Assembly (NCBI GenBank): GCA_030015575.1
Contig: CM057339.1
Location: 775,574,809 to 775,638,808 of the forward strand
Length of the DNA stretch: 64,000 nucleotides
Reading direction: 5' to 3'
Source: Agapanthus africanus
Lineage: Eukaryota > Streptophyta > Magnoliopsida > Asparagales > Amaryllidaceae
A model generated the notes under the pieces. It searched no databases and was not told the DNA's origin. It saw nothing but the letters and a program-made list of their open reading frames with translations. Position numbers and translations under genes: made by a program. Below are positions 23,001 through 33,950 of the stretch, piece after piece (position 1 is the stretch's first letter; each line of letters begins with the position of its first letter).

Positions 23001-23960
23001 GATGAATATATAGCGAGCTGTCATATGATCTCCCATTCGATCACGAACGATGAGGAGACTCCTGGCACTAAAACGCTGGGGGCAGATACCGAATCAAAAA
23101 TTCCGGAGCTATCAGTTGAAATGATTGACGCGTTCCTTAACGAAGCTCGATTGAAAAGTAAAGCCGATCGAGAACGCGAGACGGCTATATTTGAAAGGGC
23201 CAAGCGCCAGCGACTTGATGAAAGAGCTGAGATGATCCCGCTGGAGCAAAATGCCTCCACCGCTGACAAAAGACAATTCAAGATGAGGAAAAAGTTTGCT
23301 AAGGCCATATCAATAGGCATGAAGCTACCATCCTCCGAGGAAGAAATTACTGGTGAAGCGAAAATGCACCCGTCTTATTGCTTATATCATCAGAAGGTTT
23401 CGCACCCCACTCAGGAGTGCAAAGCTTTCGATAGATGGTGGCAGGGATACGTTGCCCATCGACAATGCTTTAAGCGGGAAAACTGTAAAACTCTTCGAGA
23501 GCAAAGAAATACGACCGAAGGGCTTAAAAGAACTGCTGGCAATTGTCGCATGGTTAACACTAGCGGGTCACAAGTGCCTACATTCGGGAGCGATTCTGAT
23601 GAAAAGCTGGAACTTGCCCCTCTCTTTAAAGAATCCACTTCGGGAAAAGAAGAAGAGCCGAAGGTCTACAAAAATATCCGGCTACGGAATCGGACACTGC
23701 TTGAAAAGAACCTCGGACCCTCAAACAGAAAAGATAAAGGGAAAGAAAAGGTCTCTGAAGATATCGTCTTAGATGACCAAGTTCTGGAAGAGCTAAACGC
23801 CAACAACCCACCGAAGAAGAATAAGGTGGATTACAACGTCTTAGCGCATCTGAGGAAGCTACCCTCACAGCTCAGCATTCTTGACGCCCTTTTGCTATCA
23901 AAGGAGGCGAGAGATTCGTTGATCAAGGCACTACAAGATCCGGAACAATTCCAAGCATGC
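20082..23960 (+). pseudogene. Tat-2 gag region
   Basis: Begins MAFNCTNCSKCHCNG; this start is chosen because Tat-1 and Tat-3 begin Gag at the matching place. An N-terminal half rich in Pro, Lys and Ser contains several SVFDRL or SVFTRL repeats. The core gag domain spans about 21670-22160 (HVYKGTGNPHQHVAQFRA, then RNLWSKCEQRIEEAP). Cys-His modules YCPYHRVLGHPIEDC (about 22446) and YCLYHQKVSHPTQEC (about 23376) have the C-x2-H-x4-H-x4-C spacing, a variant zinc knuckle. The role in the family is particle assembly and RNA packaging. It belongs to the same long coding region as the protease. Confidence 0.88.
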
Positions 23961-24049
23961 CTGGCCGAGGAAAAGATGAAGGATGAATTGGAGGAAGTGC
24001 ACACGGCCGATGTCACTTTCGGCGACGATGACCTTCTCCTTGGGTCGTG

Positions 24050-24445
24050 CGAGCATAATCGTCCCCTTTATGTCTCAGGATACTGCCACGATATAAAGAT
24101 AGGCAAAATCCTGATCGACAATGGATCCTCAGTTAACCTCCTCAATGTTCGGGTGTTAAAAGAAATCTGCATGAGCGTCCAGCACCTTGCTCGTGACAAG
24201 ATCACCATCTCCGGGTTTGACTCCCAGTCATCAAGAACTCTTGGGTCTGTGATACTGACGCTATGCTTCGGGCTACTCGTCACGGACATTAAGTTTCACG
24301 TCATAGACGCCAAGACATGCTACAACGCTTTGCTCGGCCGGCCATGGTTACACGAGTACAACATCATTCCTTCTACACAACATCAGTGTATGAAGTATTT
24401 TAAGGATGGTTTCGAGTATACCGTGACGGGAGAACTGAACCCGTT
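24050..24445 (+). pseudogene. Tat-2 aspartic protease domain
   Basis: RPLYVSGYCHDIKIGKILIDNGSS, with the DNGSS active-site motif near 24117, then a hydrophobic strand and a conserved LLGRPWLHEYNIIPST phrase. This is the pepsin-like retrotransposon protease that cuts the polyprotein. It sits in the same frame as gag, with no separate start. Confidence 0.88.
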
Positions 24446-25479
24446 CTCCGTGAATGAAGTTCGTAAGTATGAAGATGCCAAATACTTCTTGCCGAGTTTT
24501 GAAGACACGGAAAGGTGTCACAAGCCTGAGAACAAAACTAAGGCCACCATCCCTGTCTTCAGCAGTGATACCGAGGAGGAAGAGGATATAACTTATTCGG
24601 GTCCGGCCCAATACACCAAGCCGGGACCATCCGTTCCTTCATTGATCTTCGGTAGTGATTTGGAGGATGAAGTTCATGCTGTATTCCCTGCTCGGCTTTC
24701 AATACGAGCTTCTGCTGATGAAGAGCAAAGTCTGCAGATAGCCATGGTGCCGCTTAGACACCATAAAGAACTGGATGCACTTAATATTTGCAATGTAGAA
24801 GAGCTACAAACATTCTACATCCCTTCCAGGCGAGAGAGCGAGAAAGCAATTCTGTTTTACCGCTCTAAAGAAACCAAGGTAGAAAAGGAAATCTGGCATG
24901 GCGCGGATCCTACGCTCGACAGGCTTCAGCCTATCCGTCTTCCCAGATATTATACGGAAGGTTTGAAGAAGCTCCTGAAACGCCAGGGGATATCCTTCAA
25001 ACAAACCGTTAGAAAGGCCAAATTCTATGACAGGGTCTGGAACGTCCCCGGGACTCAACGCAAACTGCCTAACGGGAGAATGGAAGCAAGAGGGCTTGGA
25101 TACATCCGGTCAAAGAAACGGGAGCTACTAAACAGCTGTTACGTCATGTATGACTTCGATGAAGAAGCAGATGCTCAATGGGAGGACGCTAATCCTGAGC
25201 CAATAAAAGTGCCAGATACAAAGGAACCCAGTCCGTCGTTCGAAGAACAAATGGACAAACTTATAAGGGAAGCGGGTCAAAAAATCCGAGACGACCATAA
25301 CCGCGAAATGGTCATCTACGAGAAAGCCAGAACGCAACGCCTTCTCCAACAACCCGTGAAAGATGAAAAGGTTGCTCCCTGTCAACCTGTTATAAAGAAG
25401 GCTCGGCGCAAAAGCAGAAATAAGTCGAAAGGCCAAAAAGGCGCTCAACAGCAACAAAGCAGGGGTAAGAAGCCACGCA

Positions 25480-25790
25480 AATGGGAGTCGAGCGTTATTG
25501 ATCTATCTCTCATGAAAAAAATGGGTCGAGCATACTCTTTTCCTCGGGATAAGACGAAGAAGATACTTGACCTCGCTCTAAAACATCAAATGCTTACACT
25601 GCCGGAGTCTAAACACCCCGAACAAGCAGGCGAATTCTCACACCCGGACTATTGTTCTTACCATCGAGTAATAGGACATCCTCTTGAAGATTGCTTCACC
25701 TTCAAGAATTGGGTCGAAGATCAGTACCAGCTTGGCAAGTTCGCTCTATCTGACAACTGGAGAGTAACGCCACCACAAGAGCATGAGCCC
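25480..25790 (+). pseudogene. Extra Cys-His module between protease and RT (Tat-2)
   Basis: MGRAYSFPRDKTKKILDLAL followed by YCSYHRVIGHPLEDC near 25649 and GKFALSDNWRV closely copies the first gag module at 22320-22570 (RPYSFPRDKTRRFFELAL, YCPYHRVLGHPIEDC, GKFALSDKWKV). A duplicate of a gag segment therefore lies inside pol. Its role is unknown; RNA binding near RT is a guess. Confidence 0.8.
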
Positions 25791-26039
25791 AAGGCCACGA
25801 AAGAAGAACCGGTTCCAGATTGGAATCGGAAGCGAATTCGTACTTGTCATGTGATAACAATATTAAAAGAAGAGCCCGAGGACATAAATGAACTCCCCTG
25901 GTGCTTCGAAAACAGCAGCAACGAGATAATCTCAGAATTCCCACCAGCGCCAAAAGAGCTGGAAGATGGAATCCATACCACTGCAGATAACCTCAAGAAG
26001 ATTGAGTTGGGAACGGTAAATGACCAGCGACCGACATTC

Positions 26040-26900
26040 ATCAGCGAGCTGCTGTCTGAAGAAAGGGTGGCCGCATTAAAAGATGTGCTTCTACAGCATA
26101 AAGATTGCTTCGCGTGGAACTATTCCGAAATGCCGGGGCTAGATCCAGAAATTGTTGTACACAAATTGGCGATATCCCCGAACATCAAGCCAGTCAAACA
26201 GGCTCCGAGGAGAATGCGGCTCGAGCTTGAAATGAGTATCAATGCTGAAGTCAAAAAGCTGATCGACTCTGGCTTCATCCAGGAGGTTCAATATCCGGAG
26301 TGGATAGCCAACATCGTCCCGGTGATGAAGAAAAATGGGACGGCGCGCATATGCGTGGACTTTCGGGATCTCAATAAAGCCTGCCCGAAGGATGATTTCC
26401 CAGTGCCAGTCACCGAATTGATGATAGACAATACATCCACTCATGAAGTTTTCTCCTTCATGGACGGCTCATCGGGGTATAACCAGATAAAGATGCATCC
26501 CGAAGACCAGAAGCACACCGCCTTCAGGACCCCCTAGGGATATTTTGTTATAAAGTAATGCCCTTCGTTTAAAGAATGCCGGTGCCACTTATCAAAGGGC
26601 CATGACGAAGATCTTCGATGACCTTATACACGAAATCGTCGAATGCTATATCGACGACCTCGTTGTTAAAAGCAAATCATATGAGGAACATCTCGAGCAT
26701 CTGAAGACCGTATTTCAACGCCCGCGACAATATAACTTGAAAATGAACCCGCTCAAGTGTGCATTCGGAGTTTCCGCGGGCAAATTCCTGGGATTCATTG
26801 TTCGACACCGAGGTATTGAAATAGATCCGTCAAAGATCAAAGCGATCATAGAAATGTCTTCGCCAAGAACTCTCAAACAATTGCGATCTCTCCAAGGGAA
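26040..26900 (+). pseudogene. Tat-2 reverse transcriptase domain
   Basis: It has CFAWNYSEMPGLDPEIVVHKL, then NGTARICVDFRDLNKACPKD, then FMDGSSGYNQIKMHPEDQ, and the catalytic YIDD box near 26650 in YIDDLVVKS. It copies the RNA genome into DNA. The domain order and the Tat-type connection to RNase H are as in Ty3/gypsy. This part is slightly damaged in the copy. Confidence 0.9.
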
Positions 26901-27039
26901 GCTCGCATACATACGGCGATTTATAGCCAACCTTTCAGGCAAGTGCCGTCCTTACAGCCACCTGATGAAGAAGGGAACCCCGTTCGTCTGGGACCAAAAA
27001 TGCCAAAGCGCGCTAGACGAGATCAAGCAATACCTGCAG

Positions 27040-27450
27040 AACCCGCCGGTGTTGGCTGCTCCGGTCAAGGGAAAACCCATCATTCTTTATACAACCGCCC
27101 TCGAAGGTTCCTTAGGCGCATTATGGGCACAAGAGAACGATCAAGGGAAAGAAAGAGCACTCTACTACTTAAGTCGAGTTCTACTGGGGGCAGAAAGCAA
27201 CTACTCCCCCATTGAAAAACATTGCCTGGCGTTGATCTTCGCGATAACAAAGCTTAGGCACTATGCGTTGGCGCATGAGGTCCGTCTCATTTCAAAGATG
27301 GACCCCCTTAAATTCTTGATGTCAAAGGCCATATTGACGGGACGACTCGCTAAATGGGCCCTACTCTTGATGGAGTTTTCGATAACGTATCAACCTCTCA
27401 AGGCAGTGAAAGGCCAGGCCATCGCCGACTTCCTCGCTGAGCATCCCATA
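27040..27450 (+). pseudogene. Tat-2 first RNase H domain (with connection)
   Basis: PIILYTTALEGSLGALWAQE and ALYYLSRVLLGAESNYSPIE, then RHYALAHEVRLISKMDPLKF. This is the RT-linked RNase H found in all Ty3/gypsy elements; in Tat elements it is thought to be degenerate and supported by the second domain. Confidence 0.8.
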
Positions 27451-27524
27451 CCCGCCGATTCTCCTCTAAATTGCGATCTTCCAGACGAACATGCGTTTAA
27501 TGCGATCGATAGTGGTGATACCCG

Positions 27525-27935
27525 ATGGGAGCTCTATTTCGATGGAGTATCTTCCATAAAAAAGCGCAAACAGAGTACCCCTATAATCAAATCGGGGGTA
27601 GTACTTATCTTTGTAACTCCACAAGGAGGGATGATGCGCTTTGCTTTCTCCCTGACGGAGCCAAGGACAAACAACAAAGCCGAATACGAAGCTCTGATAG
27701 CAGGCCTCGAGATCGCTATTGACATGGGAATTGAAGACCTCCTTATATACGGAGATTCTCAACTGGTCGTTAGTCAAGTAAACGGCGACTACCAAACGTG
27801 CAAACCGGAGTTGGTGAAGTACGGGGAAAAGATGCAACAACTGTTGACCCAAATTCCCTCCTATACTTTGGAGAACATACCGCGCGCGGAAAACAGCAAA
27901 GCAGACGCGTTGGCCAAACTTGCTAAAGAACTAGC
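27525..27935 (+). pseudogene. Tat-2 second (archaeal-type) RNase H domain
   Basis: WELYFDGVSS, then NNKAEYEALIAGLEIAIDMG, IYGDSQLVVSQVNG, and PRAENSKADALAKLA. The D-E-D-D pattern of a plant-type RNase HI is visible. Two RNase H domains in a row define the Tat lineage. Confidence 0.87.
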
Positions 27936-28254
27936 TGACGAGAACCTCGATGACGTTAGAATCGTGGTACAAAGCCATCGAGTGCTTGCCCCAGCAGAAA
28001 TATCTCCGGAATCATCCGAAGAAAAGGGAGCGAGAGAGCAGACGACCCTGCAAGTAAAAGATTGGAAAAATACCGAGGACTGGAGGGAAGTCTTCGTAGA
28101 CTACTTTAAGTCCCACCGATTGCCCGAAGAAGCGTCCACAAGACATCAGCTCATGAAACGAGCTCTGTCTTTCGCCTTCGTCAATGATACTCTGTACAAA
28201 AGGTCATTTGATTCTCTGTGGCTGAGATGCATAGGACCTGACGAAGCGAAAAGG

Positions 28255-29331
28255 GTCATCCAGGAAGTTCACGACGGACTCTGCGGTTCTCACCAAGCAG
28301 GCCCAAAGATGAAGTTGAAGATCAAACGGATGGGCTACTATTAGCCCACGATGATCCAGGACTGCCTCGAATATGCGAAGCAATGCCACTCATGCCAAAT
28401 TCATGGGGACTTCATCCATCAGCATCCGAATCCACTACATCCAACGGTGGCTAGCTGGCCATTCGAGATGTGGGGAACTGACATAGTCGGCCCTATCGAA
28501 CCAGCATCGTCTAGGGGACATCGTTTCATCCTGGCAACGACTGACTACTTCTCTAAATGGGCAGAAGAAGTACCGTTGAGAGAAGTTAAGACGGAGAATA
28601 TCCTCCATTTCTTCAAGACGCATGTCATATATCGATTTGGAACTCCGCGACGGATCATCTCCGATAACGGGCCAGCCTACAGAAGCCACAAGATCAGTCG
28701 CTTTGCACAGCAGCACAATATAGACTGGAGATATTCCTCGATTTATAATCCGCGAGCTAACGGTCTAGCTGAGGCCTTCAACAAGACCTTGACGAAGATC
28801 GTGAAGAAAAAGGTGTCACGAAATAAGAAAGACTGGCACGAAAGACTGCAAGAAGCTCTTTGGGCGTATCGAACTACGTTTAAAACGGCCACGAACGCGA
28901 CATCATATGCGTTGGTATTCGGTACAGAAGCAGTACTCCCTATCGAGATAGAATTACTCTCTCTACGAGTAGCAGTCCACTACGAGCTAACGGACGAAGA
29001 AAATGCTCACCTTCGGCTTGAGGAGCTTGACGCCCTTGATGAAACCCGGCTCATAGCACAGCAAAATTTGGAAGCTTATAAAGCAAAAATGACGCGTTCA
29101 TATGAAAGATTGACCCGACCGAGGACATTCCGCCAAGGTGAACTCGTGCTAGTGGTCAAAAGGACTATGATCCCTAATCGCGCCAAACGGGGAAAATTCG
29201 AGCCAAACTATGAAGGCCCATACATCATAGATAAGGTCTACCAAGGTGGGGCCTATCTACTCATGGACATGCATGGTGAAAGGCCTTTCAGGCCGATAAA
29301 CGGTCGTTTCCTAAAGAAATACTACGCTTAA
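28255..29331 (+). pseudogene. Tat-2 integrase region
   Basis: An N-terminal zinc-binding part (HDGLCGSHQAGPKMKLK, then CLEYAKQCHSCQIHGD) is followed by the DDE core: MWGTDIVGPIEPASS, DYFSKWAEEVPL, ISDNGPAYRSHKISRFAQQH, then NGLAEAFNKTL. The C-terminal part has KFEPNYEGPYIIDKVYQGGAYLL. It joins element DNA to the host genome. It ends just before the 3' region; no chromodomain is seen, as expected for Tat. Confidence 0.88.
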
Positions 29332-29855
29332 TGAGCCACGGCCTAGGTCAATGATAGATGACGACGACTATGTCCGCTCGCTATCTTCCTAAGCTCAATC
29401 TTTATAAAAAGTAGCCGACCTTCTCAATACCGGACCGAAACGTCCTTAAACTAACAACGGACCGAAATGTCCTTAAACTAATAGCAGACCGAAACGTCTT
29501 TAAACTAATACCGCAGCATCTTTAGGCTGACGAGATGAATAAAAAATAAAAAAATATATATAATAAATAAAAACGGTATGTCCATAAGCAAAAAGGGCAC
29601 GGATGAAAACTCGAAAGGGCTCCGTGAGTAAAAACAGCAGGGCTACCGGCGAGTGTTCGTGAAAACCCGAAAGGGCGCGACCTCGTAAAAAAAAGAGAAA
29701 AAGAAAATAAAAAGAATAAAAAAAACGGTATGTCCATAAGCAAAATGGGCACGGATGAAAACTCGAAAGGGCTCCGTGAGTAAAAACAGCAGGGCTACCG
29801 GCGAGTATTTGTGAAAACCTGAAAGGGCGCAACCTCGTTAAAGAACACTTATAGG
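29332..29855 (+). repeat. Start of the Tat-2 3' region: 27-bp units and a 152-bp direct repeat
   Basis: At 29430-29515 there are three units like those in the LTR array (GGACCGAAACGTCCTTAAAC). From 29573 a block beginning ACGGTATGTCCATAAGC repeats at 29725 and ends near 29850. Matching repeats occur in Tat-1 (43013, 43135) and inverted in Tat-3 (52725-52990). No coding potential is supported. Confidence 0.8.
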
Positions 29856-30375
29856 GTCCTATCGACCTTGTAAGGAGAAACCACCCGCATGAGATCCTTA
29901 CGACTCACAAGGGAGCAACACACTTAGGGATCCTCACGATTCCTAGGGAGAAAATACACCCGCGAGATCCTCACGACTCGTGAGGAGAACTCTCTTATGG
30001 GACCCTCACGGCTCATAAGATTTGAAAGTCTTAAGTTACAGAGACCTAAATCTGTGCTTAAGCAATCCCCACAACTTCTGAGATTGCCCTACAAGTGGTC
30101 CAATACTGACTCTTGTATACATTCCACGAGCGCGAATAAACATTTCTTTAATCAAGTCTCATCCGAGACTGAGGATATGTTCACATGATGAACAACACTT
30201 GTAAGTCCTCTCGATTTACAAGGAGAAAACCCTCTTGTAGGATCCTTACGACTTACCGAGAAACATACACTTAGGAATACTCACGACTCCTAAGGAGAAA
30301 ATACACCTACAAGATCCTCACGACTTGTAGGGAGAAATACCTTTGTGAAACCCTTACGGCTCATGAAGTCAAAAT
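29855..30375 (+). repeat. Hairpin array with conserved loop and variable stems (Tat-2, first)
   Basis: About ten consecutive 25-45-base units, each an inverted repeat around ATCCTCACGA or a close variant. Examples are CTTAGGA...TCCTAAG near 30271-30295 and CCTACAAG-ATCCTCACGA-CTTGTAGG at 30306-30331. Units are separated by GGAGAAA-like spacers. The array is noncoding. Confidence 0.8.
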
Positions 30376-30930
30376 CCTTAGTCGACAGGACCTTAACCCT
30401 GGTCGCTAAGCCACCTTTGTTCGACATCGACAGAGGCAAATGATGATTCGCTCCTGGCAATATCCCAGGTGTAGCGGTACTGATGCCGAAATCGGTGTTT
30501 AATTTCAGGCTTACGGCGAAAAGCCAGGAGGCCGCACATGCATATGAAATAGCCGAAATGATGGGGCAACTTGCAATAAAAAGCAGCAAGTAAAAATGTA
30601 TGCATGAAAATGGCCGAAATGATTGGGCAACTCGCAATAAAAAGCAGCGAGTGAAAATAAAATAAATAGCCGAAATGATTGGACACCGCGAAAATAGCCG
30701 AAATGATTGGGCAGTCGCGACCTTCGCGATATAAAAGCTGAAATGATAGAGCATCACGGAAATAAAATAAAATAAAAAGAAGAAATGATAAAACTTTGGC
30801 CCTACAGTTAAGATCACATCGATCCCTGTATACAGTTCAAGGGCGTAAACAAAGAGGGAAACATACTTTTCCCAACAGGCTCCGCCAGAAGACGAAGCCA
30901 AATCTCGACAGTTCAGTCCAACTCTGAAGA
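30376..30930 (+). repeat. Spacer and AGCCGAAATGATTGGGC repeat block (Tat-2)
   Basis: From about 30540 to 30780 AGCCGAAATGATTGGGCA-like units alternate with hairpins: ACTTGC...GCAAGT (30569-30591), ACTCGC...GCGAGT (30630-30652) and TCGCGACCTTCGCGA near 30715. The flanks are unique-looking GC-moderate sequence shared with Tat-1 and Tat-3. A 203-residue minus-strand frame here is built from repeats and is not called. Confidence 0.7.
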
Positions 30931-30944
30931 AACCAGTATCATCA

Positions 30945-33425
30945 GCAAACTCCTCGACTCACGGATACAAACACTCCTTGACGAGAGCCTCCTGATCCGC
31001 GTCGACTCGCAGAGCCACCAGCGTCTCCGTGGGAATCCTCGACTCGTTTCAAACCCCAAGGAAACAAATAATCCTTGGTGCTTGGGAAACAAATAATCCC
31101 TAGCAAAACTCCTCGACTCACGGATACAAACACTCCTTGACGAGAGCCTCCTGATCCGCGTCGACTCGCAGAGCCACCAGCGTCTCCGTGGGAATCCTCG
31201 ACTCGTTTCAAACCCCAAGGAAACAAATAATCCTTGGTGCTCGGGAAACAAATAATCCCTAGCAAAACTCCTCGACTCACGGATACAAACACTCCTTGAC
31301 GAGAGCCTCCTGATCCGCGTCGACTCGCAGAGCCACCAGCATCTCCGTGGGAATCCTCGACTCGTTTCAAACCCCAAGGAAACAAATAATCCTTGGCGCT
31401 TGGGAAACAAATAATCCCTAGCAAACTCCTCGACTCACGGATACAAACACTCCTTGACGAGAGCCTCCTGATCCGCGTCGACTCGCAGAGCCACCAATGC
31501 CTCTGTAGGAATCCTCGACTCGTTTCAAACCCCAAGGAAACAAATAATCCTTGGTGCTTGGGAAACAAATAATCCCTAGCAAACTCCTCGACTCACGGAT
31601 ACAAACACTCCTTGACGAGAGCCTCCTGATCCGCGTCGACTCGCAGAGCCACCAGCGTCTCCGTGGGAATCCTTGACTCGTTTCAAACCCCAAGGAAACA
31701 AATAATCCTTGGCGCTTGGGAAACAAATAATCCCTAGCAAACTCCTCGACTCACGGATACAAACACTCCTTGACGAGAGCCTCCTGATCCGCGTCGACTG
31801 GCAGAGCCACCAATGCCTCCGTGGGAATCCTCAACTCGTTTCAAACCCCAAGGAAACAAATAATCCTTGGTGCTTGGAAAACAAATAATCCCTAGCAAAC
31901 TCCTCGACTCACGGATACAAACACTCCTTGACAAGAGCCTCCTGATCCGCGTCGACTCGCAGAGCCACCAGCGTCTCCGTGGGAATCCTCGACTCATTTC
32001 AAACCCCAAGGAAACAAATAATCCTTGGCGCTTGGGAAACAAATAATCCCTAGCAAACTCCTCGACTCACGGATACAAACACTCCTTGACGAGAGCCTCC
32101 TGATCCGCGTCGACTCGCGGAGCCACCAGTGCCTCCGTGGGAATCCTCGACTCGTTTGAAACCCCAAGGAAACAAATAATCCTTGGCGCTTGGGAAACAA
32201 ATAATCCCTAGCAAACTCCTCGACTCACGGATACAAACACTCCTTGACGAGAGCCTCCTGATCCGCGTCGACTCGCGGAGCCACCAGTGCCTCCGTGGGA
32301 ATCCTTGACTCGTTTCAAACCCCAAGGAAACAAATAATCCTTGGCGCTTGGGAAAGAAATAATCCCTAGCAAACTCCTCGACTCACGGAGACAAACACTC
32401 CTTGACGAGAGCCTCCTGATCCGCGTCGACTCGCAGAGCCACCAGCGTCTCCGTGGGAATCCTCGACTCGTTTCAAACCCTAAGAAACAAATAATCCTTG
32501 GCGCTTGGGAAACAAATAATCCCTAGCAAACTCCTCGACTCACGGATACAAACACTCCTTGACGAGAGCCTCCTGATCCGCGTCGACTGGCAGAGCCACC
32601 AATGCCTCCGTGGGAATCCTCGACTCGTTTCAAATCCCAAGGAAACAAATAATCCTTGGTGCTTGGAAAACAAATAATCCCTAGCAAACTCCTCGACTCA
32701 CGGATACAAACACTCCTTGACAAGAGCCTCCTGATCCGCGTCGACTCGCAGAGCTACCAGCGTCTCCGTGGGAATCCTCGACTCGTTTCAAACCCCAAGG
32801 AAACAAATAATCCTTGGCGCTTGGGAAACAAATAATCCCTAGCAAACTCCTCGACTCACGGATACAAACACTCCTTGACGAGAGCCTCCTGATCCGCGTC
32901 GACTCGCGGAGCCACCAGTGCCTCCGTGGGAATCCTCGACTCGTTTCAAACCCCAAGGAAACAAATAATCCTTGGCGCTTGGGAAACAAATAATCCCTAG
33001 CAAACTCCTCGACTCACGGATACAAACACTCCTTGACGAGAGCCTCCTGATCCGCGTCGACTCGTGGAGCCACCAGTGCCTCCGTGGGAATCCTTGACTC
33101 GTTTCAAACCCCAAGGAAACAAATAATCCTTGGCGCTTGGGAAATAAATAATCCCTAGCAAACTCCTCGACCCACGGATACAAACACTCCTTGACGAGAG
33201 CCTCCTGATCCGCGTCGACTCGCAGAGCCACCAATGCCTCTGTGGGAATCCTCGACTCGTTTCAAACCCCAAGGAAACAAATAATCCTTGGCGCTTGGGA
33301 AACAAATAATCCCTAGCAAACTCCTCGACTCACGGATACAAACACTCCTTGACGAGAGCCTCCTGATTCGCGTCGGCTCTCAGAGAAACCATTGTCTCCG
33401 CAGGAAACTCCCGATTCATCTCAAC
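30945..33425 (+). repeat. 158-bp tandem array, about 15.5 units (Tat-2)
   Basis: Units begin ACTCCTCGACTCACGG at 30949, 31108, 31267, 31425, 31583 and so on to 33320, giving a mean period of 158. Units are nearly identical, with small differences such as CAGAGCC or CGGAGCC. Because 158 is not divisible by three, all frames of the unit are open over long runs on the minus strand, giving false proteins. Tat-3 has the same unit in about 7.5 copies; Tat-1 lacks it. Confidence 0.92.
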
Positions 33426-33950
33426 TTGCAAATAAAGCCTCAGGCAGCAGGGACTAAAAAAAAACTTGCTTCCTGAACAATGAGACCCTGCAAGTCAATC
33501 CAAAATGGTCTCTTGCATACTATTCACAGGTCTCACTCTCCAAAGTCGAATTTCGACGAGGAGGGAAACAACCGCTTGTGGGTCCTCTCGACCCGTAAGA
33601 GGGAAAAATTCTCTTATAGGATCCTTACGACTTATAAGAGAAAACCACACTTAGGAATCCTCACGATTCCTAAGGAGAAAACCCACCTACGAGATCCTCT
33701 TGATCCGTAGGGAGAAAAGTCTTTATGAGACCCTCACGGCTTATAGAGTTGAAAAGTCTTAGGCAGCAGATCTGAAACTGCAACCTAAGCCATCGCTGAT
33801 TCTTAGGAAAGTCAAGATGCGTGCCCTACTATCCGTCAACCATGTCCGCTAAGGTGATATGCTGATAATGAAAGAAAGAAAAGACAAAAAATGACACATT
33901 ACAAAAAAGGTGTATCTTTTATTCATAAACTTGATTGGATACAGGATACA
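33426..33950 (+). repeat. Second hairpin array and spacer (Tat-2)
   Basis: From 33565 to 33745 four to five loop-conserved hairpins occur, for example CTCTTATA...TATAAGAG at 33611-33640. The rest (33746-33950) is AT-rich spacer leading to the 3' end of the antisense gene, which may include its terminator. Nothing else was recognised. Confidence 0.65.

Noticed and set aside
30290-30901. 203-residue minus-strand frame rich in Phe and Leu as a membrane protein
   Set aside because: Made of the AGCCGAAATGATTGGGC repeats read backwards; the same happens at 51601-52266 in Tat-3.
30913-33476. Long minus-strand open frames with repeated FPKRQGLFVSLGFET phrases
   Set aside because: They follow the 158-bp repeat period through all frames. 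Open length comes from the repeat, not from a conserved protein.
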